Below are positions 1-8,607 of a DNA stretch of 24,005 bases, piece by piece. Every line of letters begins with the position of its first letter. The first letter of the stretch is position 1. The stretch is from Bacteroidota bacterium. GTDB taxonomy: Bacteria > Bacteroidota > Ignavibacteria > Ignavibacteriales > Ignavibacteriaceae. The stretch spans positions 1 to 24,005 of the forward strand of contig JAJYCM010000011.1 in the NCBI GenBank assembly GCA_021778375.1. The letters are read 5' to 3'. The notes under the pieces were generated by a model, which searched no databases, was not told the DNA's origin, and worked only from the letters and a program-made list of their open reading frames with translations. Made by a program: the position numbers and the translations under genes.

Positions 1-34
1 AGATAAACATTCAGAAATAAAAAGCGTTTAAACT

Positions 35-910
35 GTGTTTACCAAAGAAATATTAAAGCAAGTTAGACAAATTGAAATACGGACTAAGGGACTTGTCAAT
101 CAAGTTTTCTCAGGTGAATACCACTCTGTATTTAAGGGAAGAGGAATGGAATTCTCCGAAGTGCGCGAATATCAATTTGGAGACGATATCAGAAATATAG
201 ATTGGAATGTTACGGCACGTTTTGGACATCCATTCATTAAAGTTTTTGAAGAAGAGCGGGAACTAACCGTTATCTTGATGGTTGATTTAAGCGGCTCTTT
301 AAATTTTGGCTCTGCCGACAAGACAAAACAGGAAGTCGCCGCTGAGTTAAGCGCCATCCTGGCATTCTCCGCCTTGAAGAATAATGACAAGGTTGGATTA
401 ATCTTATTCACTGATAAGATAGAGAAATTCGTGCCCCCAAGGAAAGGCAACAAACACGTTCTAAGGATTATACGTGAAGTATTATCCTTTGAACCCGAAG
501 GAAAATCTACAAACCTTAAAGGCGCCCTGGAATATATGAACAATGCCATTAAGAAAAGAAGCATTGTATTTCTACTTTCTGATTTTATGGATTCAGGCTT
601 CGAAAAAATTCTTAGGGTTGTCGGAAAGAGGCATGATTTAATAGGAATAGTACTTAATGACAAACGCGAAGAAGAAATTCCAAAAGTAGGAGTAGTTAGG
701 TTTACCGATTCTGAGACAGGACAGGAACGATGGATTGATACAAGCAATCCTATGACTCAATACTTACTCAAAGAAATGCGTGAGAAAAAAGCCGCCCAGC
801 AAAAAACGCTTTTCCTAACAAACAAAGTTGACAGCATTAAAATTCAAACAGGGCAAAACTATATTAAACCTCTTGTGCAATTTTTCAGACTACGTGAAAA
901 AAGATGGTAA
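35..910 (+). CDS. DUF58 / VWA-like domain protein of the Bat operon
   Basis: A 291-residue cytoplasmic protein of the DUF58 family, which accompanies MoxR AAA+ ATPases and is thought to act in assembly or maturation of partner proteins. The DUF58 signature (GDD, then IDWN, TARFG and EERE) spans about residues 49-76. It is followed by a VWA-type metal-site motif D84-L-S86-G-S88. The start is a GTG: an in-frame TAA lies at 29-31, so no longer start is possible, and the N-terminus matches the usual family beginning. No strong Shine-Dalgarno is visible. The stop overlaps the next gene by 7 bp, indicating translational coupling. The expected MoxR gene would be upstream of the window. Family assignment is firm; the biochemical role is known only in general terms. 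Confidence 0.93.
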   Translation: MFTKEILKQVRQIEIRTKGLVNQVFSGEYHSVFKGRGMEFSEVREYQFGDDIRNIDWNVTARFGHPFIKVFEEERELTVILMVDLSGSLNFGSADKTKQEVAAELSAILAFSALKNNDKVGLILFTDKIEKFVPPRKGNKHVLRIIREVLSFEPEGKSTNLKGALEYMNNAIKKRSIVFLLSDFMDSGFEKILRVVGKRHDLIGIVLNDKREEEIPKVGVVRFTDSETGQERWIDTSNPMTQYLLKEMREKKAAQQKTLFLTNKVDSIKIQTGQNYIKPLVQFFRLREKRW

Positions 911-1857
911 GAAAAACATATTTTTTTATAATTATACTTCTAGTAGGTTCATACAGTCTATTTGGACAAACTGTAACTGCAAATGCTTCAACTGACAAAA
1001 AGGCATACCTTGTAGGAGATTATATTAATTATACTATTCAAATTCAGCATCCGAAAAATGAAAGCATAATTCCCCCCACAATTCAAGATACTTTAGGTGC
1101 GTTAGCTGTAATTAAGAAGGATACATCTTTTGACACCGATAATAACGGGGCAATTACTTCGACATATAAATATATTTTATCCGGTTATGATTCTGCCCTT
1201 GTTTTAATTCCGCCGGTTTCTATTCAATATAAAGGGAGCAGCGACACTGCATTTCAGAGCGTGTCGACAAACCCGGTTCAAGTTTTAGTAAGCACATTAA
1301 AAATCAGTCCCGGCGGCAAAATAAAAGACGTTAAAGCTCCCATTAAAATTCCTCTTGATTGGAAATTGATTTTGCTGTGGGCTCTCGCCGGAATAATTAT
1401 TCTTTTAGCTGCTTACTTACTAATCCGGCGTTATCTCAAGAAGAGATCACTTATACCTGAAATTCAAAAAATTATCATACTTACTCCGCATGAAATTGCG
1501 TTAAATTCATTGCATGATTTAGAAGAAAAAAAACTTTGGCAGCAAGGATTTATAAAAGAATATCACTCAAACATAACAGAAATTATCCGGCGTTATTTTG
1601 AAAAGCGGTATCAGCTACCTGCATTGGAGTTAACTACTTCAGAGGCACTTGAACTTTTAAAACGCAGAAGCGATACTGAAGTTATTCTGAATGTTACAAA
1701 GGATTTCCTAAACAACGCCGACATGGTAAAGTTTGCCAAATTTATTCCGCTAAATTCTGTTAATGATGAAATGCTAAAACAAGCTTATGAGATTGTAAAC
1801 AAAACCATCCCGACAGTAAAGAAAGAGGAAAAACCGGAGGTAACAAATGTTCCGTAA
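904..1857 (+). CDS. BatD-like membrane protein between DUF58 and BatA
   Basis: A 317-residue protein with a signal peptide (residues 1-21), an exported beta-rich region to about residue 145, one membrane helix (about 154-174), a basic stop-transfer segment, and a cytoplasmic helical tail. The layout is the same as BatD encoded downstream but about half as long. Both helical tails end in a comparable aromatic/basic patch (KFAKFIP here, YARFAP in BatD), so I read it as a short BatD paralogue. It overlaps DUF58 by 7 bp and batA by 11 bp, so all three are probably translated together. A role as membrane partner of the MoxR/VWA proteins is inferred from context; no catalytic motif is visible. Confidence 0.8.
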   Translation: MVRKTYFFIIILLVGSYSLFGQTVTANASTDKKAYLVGDYINYTIQIQHPKNESIIPPTIQDTLGALAVIKKDTSFDTDNNGAITSTYKYILSGYDSALVLIPPVSIQYKGSSDTAFQSVSTNPVQVLVSTLKISPGGKIKDVKAPIKIPLDWKLILLWALAGIIILLAAYLLIRRYLKKRSLIPEIQKIIILTPHEIALNSLHDLEEKKLWQQGFIKEYHSNITEIIRRYFEKRYQLPALELTTSEALELLKRRSDTEVILNVTKDFLNNADMVKFAKFIPLNSVNDEMLKQAYEIVNKTIPTVKKEEKPEVTNVP

Positions 1858-2842
1858 TATAACGTTTGCCTATCCGTGGATTCTATTCTTTCTTTTATTA
1901 GTCCCTATTATGATTTTTTGGTACTGGTTTAAGGGAAGGCAAAATCAACCTTCACTAAATTTTTCATCTATAAAAGTATTTGAAGGATTTCCAGTAACCT
2001 GGAAAGAAAAATTAAGACACGTGCCTTTTGTCCTTAGAACATTAGCTGTTGGATTGTTTATTGTGGCACTTGCTCGCCCTCAAGATTATTCTTCAGGAGA
2101 GAATATTACAACGGAGGGAATTGATATCGTAATGGCGCTTGATATTTCGGGAAGTATGATATCAGAAGATTTTAAACCAAACCGGGTTGAAGCAGCTAAA
2201 AATGTGATCGCAAAATTTATAAAGGGCAGAACTTCGGATAGAATAGGCTTAGTTATTTTCTCTCACGATGCTTTTACTCAATGCCCGCTTACGGTTGATT
2301 ACCCCGTGCTGCTTCATCTTCTTAGTGAAGTAGAGCCGGGAATGATACCCGACGGAACGGCAATTGGGAACGGAATTGCCGACGCAGTAAACAGGTTGAA
2401 AGACAGCAAGGCAAAAAGCAAAGTTATTATTTTATTGACAGACGGTGTTAATAATGCGGGCGAAATTGACCCGCTTACTGCGGCTGATATTGCTAAAACA
2501 TTCGGGATAAGAGTTTATACAATCGGCGTAGGTACAAACGGCGAAGCCCCATATCCTGTGCAAACTCCTTTCGGTATCAGATACCAGATGATGCCGGTAC
2601 AGATTGATGAAGGGCTTCTTACAAAGATTGCGCAAATAACCGGCGGACAATATTTTAGAGCGACCGATAATCGCACTCTGCAGGCAATTTATAATAAGAT
2701 TGATAGACTGGAAAAATCAAAAATAGAAGTAACCTCATACAGTCATGCGGAAGAACTTTTCTACGGATGGCTTGGAGCAGGATTTATTTTACTTTTGCTT
2801 GAAATTGGTTTATCAAAAACGATTTTAAGAAAGTTGCCGTAA
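1847..2842 (+). CDS. batA: BatA, membrane-anchored VWA protein
   Basis: A 331-residue VWA-domain protein of the Bat aerotolerance system described in Bacteroides and Leptospira. Membrane helices lie at about residues 8-27 and 60-76, with a third near the C-terminus (about 306-325). The VWA domain spans about 93-290. The MIDAS metal site is complete: D99-I-S101-G-S103, T171, and D199 in the LLTDG strand. The 11-bp overlap with the previous gene fixes the ATG start, with a GGAGG-like sequence just before it. In the family BatA pairs with BatB, and the VWA domains are thought to bind protein partners through the bound metal. The cellular target is not known. Confidence 0.94.
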   Translation: MFRNITFAYPWILFFLLLVPIMIFWYWFKGRQNQPSLNFSSIKVFEGFPVTWKEKLRHVPFVLRTLAVGLFIVALARPQDYSSGENITTEGIDIVMALDISGSMISEDFKPNRVEAAKNVIAKFIKGRTSDRIGLVIFSHDAFTQCPLTVDYPVLLHLLSEVEPGMIPDGTAIGNGIADAVNRLKDSKAKSKVIILLTDGVNNAGEIDPLTAADIAKTFGIRVYTIGVGTNGEAPYPVQTPFGIRYQMMPVQIDEGLLTKIAQITGGQYFRATDNRTLQAIYNKIDRLEKSKIEVTSYSHAEELFYGWLGAGFILLLLEIGLSKTILRKLP

Positions 2843-2890
2843 AACAAATAAAGATGAAATTCATTTTGAAAGAAAAAAAATAAATATTTT

Positions 2891-3931
2891 ATGTTAAGAT
2901 TAGCACATCCGGAATATCTGTATGCTTTATATTTAGTTCCGCTCCTTGCAGTGTTGTATTGGTATTTGGCAAGGAAAAGGAAAAGGATGCTTGCAAAGTT
3001 TGCAGAAGAAAAACTTCACCCTGTACTTCTTCCGGCATACAGCAAAATGAAGAGTTTGATTAAATTTAGCCTGATATCACTTGCTATAGTTTTCCTAATT
3101 ATAGCTGCCGCAGATCCGCAGATCGGAACAAAAGTTGAAAATGTAAAGGAAAGCGGAATTGATGTTTATATTATGCTTGATGTTTCATTAAGTATGCAGG
3201 CACAGGATATTAAACCTAGCAGACTTGAAAAAGCCAAGTTTGAGATTGCAAACTTAATGCAGAAATTACATGGAGATAGAATTGGGCTAATCATCTTTGC
3301 AGGACAGGCATATGTACAATTCCCATTAACCTCAGATTATTCGGCTGCGAAGTTATTCCTGGATGCAGTTGATGAAAACTCCGTTCCGCAACCCGGGACA
3401 GCTATTGCCGCGGCAATAAACCTTGCAACAAAATCTTTTGACTATTCGTCTAAAACTGAAAAAGTTGAAATCCTAATTACAGACGGCGAAGATCATCAAG
3501 GTGACGTAACCGAAGCCGCTACTGATGCAGCTAAAAAAGGTATCATGATTTACACCATTGGTTTAGGTTCGCCCGATGGCGTCCCTATACCGATCTTTAA
3601 TCAACAAGGACAGCAGACGGGTTTTAAGACTGATGAAAATGGAAATACGGTAATAACAAAACTTCACGAAGGCACATTAAAAAAGATAGCCGAAATAGCT
3701 CACGGCAAATATTTCCGAGGTGCAAATTATCAAGACGAGTTAGATTTAATTTATAAAGATTTGTCGTCTCTAAGGAAAACACAATTTGGTGAGAAAAGAG
3801 TCACCGATTACGAAGATAGATTTTATTATTTTTTGGCAATTGCCATTATTCTTTTAGTAGCTGAATATTTCATGAGTGAGAAGAAATCTCCCTGGGTTAC
3901 TAAGCTCAATAAACGTTTTGGAATTGAATAA
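2891..3931 (+). CDS. batB: BatB, membrane-anchored VWA protein
   Basis: A 346-residue paralogue of the preceding gene product with the same plan. There are two N-terminal membrane helices (about residues 8-26 and 55-73), a VWA domain (about 91-290) and a C-terminal helix (about 312-330). The MIDAS residues are present: D97-V-S99-L-S101, T170 and D198 in the ITDGED strand. The insert after the TIGLGSP strand (GVPIPIFNQQG) is typical of BatB. A 48-bp A-rich spacer without a clear Shine-Dalgarno precedes the ATG. That is common in this group and suggests a leaderless-like or A-rich initiation region. Adjacent to batA and batC, it completes the canonical Bat order. Confidence 0.94.
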   Translation: MLRLAHPEYLYALYLVPLLAVLYWYLARKRKRMLAKFAEEKLHPVLLPAYSKMKSLIKFSLISLAIVFLIIAAADPQIGTKVENVKESGIDVYIMLDVSLSMQAQDIKPSRLEKAKFEIANLMQKLHGDRIGLIIFAGQAYVQFPLTSDYSAAKLFLDAVDENSVPQPGTAIAAAINLATKSFDYSSKTEKVEILITDGEDHQGDVTEAATDAAKKGIMIYTIGLGSPDGVPIPIFNQQGQQTGFKTDENGNTVITKLHEGTLKKIAEIAHGKYFRGANYQDELDLIYKDLSSLRKTQFGEKRVTDYEDRFYYFLAIAIILLVAEYFMSEKKSPWVTKLNKRFGIE

Positions 3932-3946
3932 CTCAGAAATAATTTT

Positions 3947-4702
3947 ATGAAGAAACAAATATTATCATTCATATTTTTATTGGTTTTGGTAAACAGCAAA
4001 TTCATATTTGCTCAAAGTACACGATCGTATGTAAACAAAGGCGTTGATTTATATAAAGAAGGAAAAATAACAGATTCAGAAGTTGAATTTAAAAAAGGCT
4101 TGGCTAAATCACCGAATAATTTTCAAGCAAATTTTAATTTAGGCGATTCGTTTTATAAGGAAAAAAATTACCCGAACGCATTGAAATCTTATTCGTCGGC
4201 ATTGGCTAAAACAAACGACAAAGACTTAAAAGCTAAAGTTTATCATAACATAGGGAATTCTTTCCTGAAATCTAATAAATTGAAAGAAAGCGTTGAAGCT
4301 TATGAAAACTCATTAAAGCTTAATCCTAACGATCAAGATACAAAATACAATTTATCCTATGCGCTTTCGTTAATGAAAAATCCTAATAATAAAAATAATA
4401 AAAATAATAAGAACAACAAGAACAATAAAAACGATAAAAATAATAAGAATAAACAGAAGCAAAACAAGAACCAGAATAAACAAAACAAGGATAAGAATCA
4501 GCAGAAGCAGAATCAAAACAACAATCAGCAAAACCAAAATAAGAACCAACAACAGCAAGGTAATAGCGGGCAGCAACCGGATAAAATTTCCAAGCAGCAG
4601 GCTGAATCGATTTTAAATGCATTAAACCACGATGAAAAGAGTATGCAGAAGCAATTAAGAAAAATAAAGGGCACACCAATTAAAACGGATAAAGATTGGT
4701 AG
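3947..4702 (+). CDS. batC: BatC, exported TPR protein with Asn/Lys/Gln-rich tail
   Basis: A 251-residue protein with a signal peptide (residues 1-22, ending FAQ), two to three TPR repeats (about 24-145), a low-complexity linker of Asn, Lys and Gln (about 147-212), and a short conserved C-terminal helix ending in KDW. The final segment (QAESILNAL onward) is characteristic of BatC. The TPRs are presumed to scaffold Bat proteins on the periplasmic side. It lies 15 bp after batB. The linker begins as near-perfect tandem repeats of an Asn-Asn-Lys codon triplet and could vary in length between strains. The strand opposite this tract is open and leucine-rich only because of the biased codons. Confidence 0.92.
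   Translation: MKKQILSFIFLLVLVNSKFIFAQSTRSYVNKGVDLYKEGKITDSEVEFKKGLAKSPNNFQANFNLGDSFYKEKNYPNALKSYSSALAKTNDKDLKAKVYHNIGNSFLKSNKLKESVEAYENSLKLNPNDQDTKYNLSYALSLMKNPNNKNNKNNKNNKNNKNDKNNKNKQKQNKNQNKQNKDKNQQKQNQNNNQQNQNKNQQQQGNSGQQPDKISKQQAESILNALNHDEKSMQKQLRKIKGTPIKTDKDW
4385..4447 (+). repeat. 9-bp tandem repeat (Asn-Asn-Lys codons) in batC
   Basis: Seven consecutive 9-bp units coding N-N-K, with one unit reading N-D-K. They are built mostly from AAT/AAC and AAA/AAG codons and continue into a less regular Asn/Gln/Lys tract to about 4560. The synonymous changes between units (AAT to AAC, AAA to AAG) show the array is not freshly expanded. A 9-bp period keeps the reading frame whatever the copy number. 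Confidence 0.85.
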
Positions 4703-4773
4703 GTAAGAAGTTTAGAATATTTTTAATTGAAAGATTAAAGGTTGGTTAAAAGGTAAAGCAAGATAAGCAGAAT

Positions 4774-6606
4774 ATGAATAAAAATTATCTTAAAATATTT
4801 TTAATAATGATACTTTGTCAGGCTGCAGTAATAGCGCAGAGTTTCAATGCCTCGGTTAGCAATACAACCGTTGGGGTTAGCGATCAATTTCAAATTTCAT
4901 TTACTTTTTCCGGTCAGGATATAAATGGAATCAAAAGTTTTACCCCCCCTAATTTTTACAATTTCATGATTCTTTCCGGTCCGAACGAATCGACTAGTAT
5001 GCAAATAATAAACAGCTCAGTTTCAGGTTCAAAGACGTACAGCTATTATTTGCAGGCAAAGGGGATGGGAAAATTCACAATTCAAAGTGCATCAATTAAT
5101 TATAACGGGAAAATATTTAAATCTAACCCGGTAGCAATTACAGTAGTAAAAGGATCACCCAAGCAAAACACACAAGCACAGAGCAACAGTACGATTTCAA
5201 ATAAAGAAATAGGAGAAAATTTATTTGTCCGTGCCGTTGCAGATCACGATCAAGCTTACATGGGTCAACAGGTAACCGTGACATATGAGCTTTACACAAG
5301 GCTTGGGATTGCCTCGCAAATGAGTGTGTCTAAGCTTCCTTCATATGAAGGATTCTGGTCCGAAGAAATTACCGTTCCTAACAATATTACTTTCAAGACA
5401 GAAGTATTTAACGGCAAACAATATCGCGTTGGTATATTAAAGAAAGTAGCTCTCTTCCCAACTCAGCTTGGTGAATTATCCGTTACTCCATTTGAATTGA
5501 ATGTTCCGGTACAAATTCAACGCAGAAGACAAAGCGGAAATATTTTTGACGATTTCTTTAATGATCCTTTTTTTAATAGTACCCAAGCAGTCAATTATGA
5601 TGCGAAATCCAATACGCTGCGTATAAAAGTTTTGCCGCTTCCCAGTCAAAATGTACCCAAGAGTTTTAACGGAGCTGTTGGGGATTACACGATAAATTCG
5701 CAGCTTGATAAAACAGATACAAAAACTAATCAGCCTGTTGATCTAAAAATTAACATAAGCGGAACCGGGAACATTCAATTGCTTAATTTGCCGGAAGTAA
5801 AATTACCTACAGGGTTAGAGCAGTACGAACCTAAAACTACAGACCAGGTAAACCGCACCGGGGCAATTAACGGTTCAAAAACGATTGACTATCTAATAGT
5901 TCCAAGAACAACGGGCAAAAAAGAAATTCCACCTGTTAAGTTTACATATTTTAATCCGTCTAGACATGAATATGTTACAATATCGACACAACCATATACA
6001 ATAAACGTAGCACAAGGACCGGCTTCCGCTCAAAGCCTGGCAGGCTATTCAAAAGAAGACATTAAAGTAATTGACAAGGATATTCGTTATATAAAGACCT
6101 CCCCGGGCGACATTTCAAGAATCGGAAGTGAAGGTATCTTCGGCTTTAGTTTTTGGTCATCGGTCTTTATTCCTTTTGTAGCTTTGGTTGGATTGGTCTC
6201 ATGGAAAAGAAAAAGTGACAAGTTAGCAGGTAATTTGCAACTGCTTCGTTATCAGCGTGCCGAAAAAATAGCTCGAACCAGATTTAAAACGGCTAAAACA
6301 CTAATGGAAGCAAATAATCAAGAAGGATTTTACTCTGAAATTTCTTTAGCATTATTCGGGTATCTGGAAGATAAGCTTCATATTTCAAAAGCAGAAATTT
6401 CTCTCGATAAAGCCGCAGAAGAATTGAATAAGAAAAATGTAGATGAGTCACTACTTCTTAGCCTGAAAAATTGTACGGAGAAATGCGAATATGCGCGTTT
6501 TGCGCCGAGCGGGAACGTCAAAACAGAGATGCACGAAATGTATAATGAAATGACCAACGTAATTATTGAGTTGGAAAAATCATTATCGCCTAAAAAATAT
6601 TCATAA
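4774..6606 (+). CDS. batD: BatD, exported membrane-anchored protein
   Basis: A 610-residue BatD-family protein. It has a signal peptide (residues 1-22, ending AQS), a long periplasmic beta-sandwich region (about 25-440), one membrane helix at about 458-478 followed by WKRK, and a cytoplasmic helical domain (about 485-605). The opening motif, in which a protein that makes a vulnerable object for later steps (a VGVSDQFQISFTF-type strand), is typical of the family. Length is in the usual BatD range. It lies 71 bp after batC, an AT-rich gap with no terminator, and 11 bp before batE. BatD is thought to form part of the Bat membrane complex; no enzyme motif is visible. Confidence 0.9.
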   Translation: MNKNYLKIFLIMILCQAAVIAQSFNASVSNTTVGVSDQFQISFTFSGQDINGIKSFTPPNFYNFMILSGPNESTSMQIINSSVSGSKTYSYYLQAKGMGKFTIQSASINYNGKIFKSNPVAITVVKGSPKQNTQAQSNSTISNKEIGENLFVRAVADHDQAYMGQQVTVTYELYTRLGIASQMSVSKLPSYEGFWSEEITVPNNITFKTEVFNGKQYRVGILKKVALFPTQLGELSVTPFELNVPVQIQRRRQSGNIFDDFFNDPFFNSTQAVNYDAKSNTLRIKVLPLPSQNVPKSFNGAVGDYTINSQLDKTDTKTNQPVDLKINISGTGNIQLLNLPEVKLPTGLEQYEPKTTDQVNRTGAINGSKTIDYLIVPRTTGKKEIPPVKFTYFNPSRHEYVTISTQPYTINVAQGPASAQSLAGYSKEDIKVIDKDIRYIKTSPGDISRIGSEGIFGFSFWSSVFIPFVALVGLVSWKRKSDKLAGNLQLLRYQRAEKIARTRFKTAKTLMEANNQEGFYSEISLALFGYLEDKLHISKAEISLDKAAEELNKKNVDESLLLSLKNCTEKCEYARFAPSGNVKTEMHEMYNEMTNVIIELEKSLSPKKYS

Positions 6607-6617
6607 TAATTTTTAAG

Positions 6618-7394
6618 ATGAAAAATTCTAAAATTAAAATATCGTTTTTATTTCTTTTGGCATTATTTGGCACAACATCTTTATTCCCTGAATCTGCGGC
6701 AATTGACAACCTGATTAACCAAGGAAATAACTTCTATCAACAAAAGCAATATGACAAAGCAATTTCAGCTTATCAAAATATTTTAGACAAAGGTTATGAA
6801 GGCGTTTCGGTCTACTATAACCTTGGTAATTCTTTTTACAGGGAGAATAAAATAGGCTACGCTATTTTCTATTATGAAAAGGCTTTAAGGCTTTCTCCGG
6901 GAGATGAAGATGTTATTCATAACCTCTTAATTGCAAATTCAAAAACCGTTGATAAAATTGATACGGTTCCCCCCTTTTTCCTTTACCAGTGGTGGGACGA
7001 CTTACTTGCTGTATTTACGATAACGGGTTGGAAAAATTTTGCTTATATTTTTTACTGGATATTCCTACTTTCTGTAGGGACTTACTTTTTTGTTAGAAGG
7101 ACCAGGTTTCAAAAATATACATTTTACTCCGCCGCACTTTCACTTTTAGTTTTGGTTTTTGCTGTGTCTATTCTAGTAATAAAATTTCAAAGTGAGTTTT
7201 CTACAAAAAGCGGAATAATAGTGGGGCCAATCGTAGATGTTAAACTTTCGCCGGACCCAAACGCCAATGATGCATTTATTATTCATGAAGGGTTAAAAGT
7301 AAAAGTGGAAGATAAAGTTGACAACTGGTATAAGATAAAGCTTATCGACGGTAAGGTCGGGTGGCTTCCGCAAAATGAAGTGGGCGTAATTTAA
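6618..7394 (+). CDS. batE: BatE, TPR and SH3-domain membrane protein
   Basis: A 258-residue protein with a signal peptide or signal anchor (about residues 8-24), two TPR repeats (about 29-98), two membrane helices (about 139-159 and 167-189), and a C-terminal bacterial SH3-like domain (about 197-258) ending in the GWLPQNEVG motif. This TPR / two-helix / SH3 order is the usual BatE layout in Bacteroidota. The periplasmic TPR and SH3 parts suggest contact with other Bat components or the cell wall, which is inference. It closes the Bat operon; the next gene starts 67 bp downstream and there is no convincing terminator between them. Confidence 0.88.
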   Translation: MKNSKIKISFLFLLALFGTTSLFPESAAIDNLINQGNNFYQQKQYDKAISAYQNILDKGYEGVSVYYNLGNSFYRENKIGYAIFYYEKALRLSPGDEDVIHNLLIANSKTVDKIDTVPPFFLYQWWDDLLAVFTITGWKNFAYIFYWIFLLSVGTYFFVRRTRFQKYTFYSAALSLLVLVFAVSILVIKFQSEFSTKSGIIVGPIVDVKLSPDPNANDAFIIHEGLKVKVEDKVDNWYKIKLIDGKVGWLPQNEVGVI

Positions 7395-7461
7395 TCTTAT
7401 TCTCTCCGGATAAAATAAAATTCTAATTGCTTCACTAAGCAAGAGTAGTTATTTTAAAGTC

Positions 7462-8604
7462 ATGAATTCCAAAAAGTATAACAATACTAAGATTTTTTTT
7501 AGTGTAGCAAAAGGTATTGCAACATTTTTGCTGATTTTTATTTTTGTGTCAAGCGGGTTGAGTCTTGCACTTCAGCAATATTTGGCAATTTACGTTCAAA
7601 ACCAATATCTGCTATTTATAGCTTTCATTTTCTTTGCAGGAGCTGCATTCTCAATAATTTTCTTTCCAATAAATTATTACACTGATTTTTACCTTGAGCA
7701 TAAATATAATCTTTCGAATCAAACTTTTATAAAGTGGATTTGGGAAGGTATAAAAGCTCTTCTTGTCTCAATAATTATTAGTGTGCCAATATTATTGCTA
7801 TTTTTCTTTGTGCTTAATAGGTACGGCAATCTTTGGTGGCTACCTTTTGCTATTGGGTTATTTATAATTTCAGTAATTCTTGCCCGGATCCTTCCGGTGT
7901 TGATTTTACCTTTGTTTTACAAAATTACTCCTATTGAAGACACAGAATTAAAAACAAAAATTCAGAATCTCGCAAAGGATGCGGGAATAAAAGTTGGAAA
8001 TGTTTATAGATTTAATATGAGCAAGAATACGAAAAAAGCTAATGCTGCTTTTACAGGTCTAGGAAAATCAAAAAGAATTCTTTTAGGCGATAATTTAATC
8101 GAGCAATATACAAATGATGAAATTGAAACAGTTATAGCACACGAGTTAGGACATTACAAGCGAAAACACATTATTAAAAATATAGCAATCGGAACTGCCG
8201 CAAGCTTTTTGACATTTTTTTTAATTTCCTATTTTTATTCTCATTCAATTCTCTGGTTTAATTTTAGTTCTATTAAAGAAATTGCCGCTTTGCCATTACT
8301 TATTTTATGGATGCTATTGATAGGGCTTGTTCAGACACCGCTTACAAATATTTTATCCAGAAGATTTGAATACGAGGCAGATGAATACGCTATATTATCC
8401 ACAAAGAAAACTTTAGCTTTTATTTCTACTCTTGAAAAATTGACTAAACAAAATTTGGGAGATATAGCTCCTCATCCTTTAATAGAATGGTTTTTCTACA
8501 GCCATCCTTCAATCGGCAGAAGGATTGATGCGATTAAAAGATATTCTAAAAGTTTAAAGTTAGATGAAGAAATCATTAAAGATAATTTAACCTATCAGGA
8601 ATAG
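7462..8604 (+). CDS. M48 family membrane zinc metalloprotease (Ste24-like)
   Basis: A 380-residue integral membrane metallopeptidase. The zinc site is H227-E-L-G-H231, with the third ligand in the E305-A-D-E segment, the arrangement of M48 enzymes. Membrane helices are visible at about residues 18-38, 50-70, 97-118 and 126-152. Further ones follow the HELGH helix at about 240-257 and 272-290. The long N-terminal part and the NKNTK-to-NAAFTG-like segment (about 190-205) resemble Ste24p/CAAX protease 1 rather than the shorter HtpX. In bacteria these enzymes are thought to take part in membrane protein quality control; the substrate here is unknown. It is followed by plsC after only 3 bp. Confidence 0.9.
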   Translation: MNSKKYNNTKIFFSVAKGIATFLLIFIFVSSGLSLALQQYLAIYVQNQYLLFIAFIFFAGAAFSIIFFPINYYTDFYLEHKYNLSNQTFIKWIWEGIKALLVSIIISVPILLLFFFVLNRYGNLWWLPFAIGLFIISVILARILPVLILPLFYKITPIEDTELKTKIQNLAKDAGIKVGNVYRFNMSKNTKKANAAFTGLGKSKRILLGDNLIEQYTNDEIETVIAHELGHYKRKHIIKNIAIGTAASFLTFFLISYFYSHSILWFNFSSIKEIAALPLLILWMLLIGLVQTPLTNILSRRFEYEADEYAILSTKKTLAFISTLEKLTKQNLGDIAPHPLIEWFFYSHPSIGRRIDAIKRYSKSLKLDEEIIKDNLTYQE

Positions 8605-8607
8605 TAA

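Noticed and set aside
172..747. 191-codon minus-strand open stretch inside the DUF58 gene
   Set aside because: The plus-strand frame is a clear DUF58 protein over the same bases; the antisense translation has no recognisable domain.
4370..4679. Leucine/isoleucine-rich open stretches on the minus strand opposite batC
   Set aside because: They are the reverse complement of the Asn/Lys/Gln codon tract (AAT, AAA, CAG), which naturally lacks stops on the other strand; there is no ribosome-binding site or family match.
7425..7445. TTGCTT...AGCAA hairpin between batE and the protease gene as a terminator
   Set aside because: The stem is short and has no T run; the genes may be co-transcribed.
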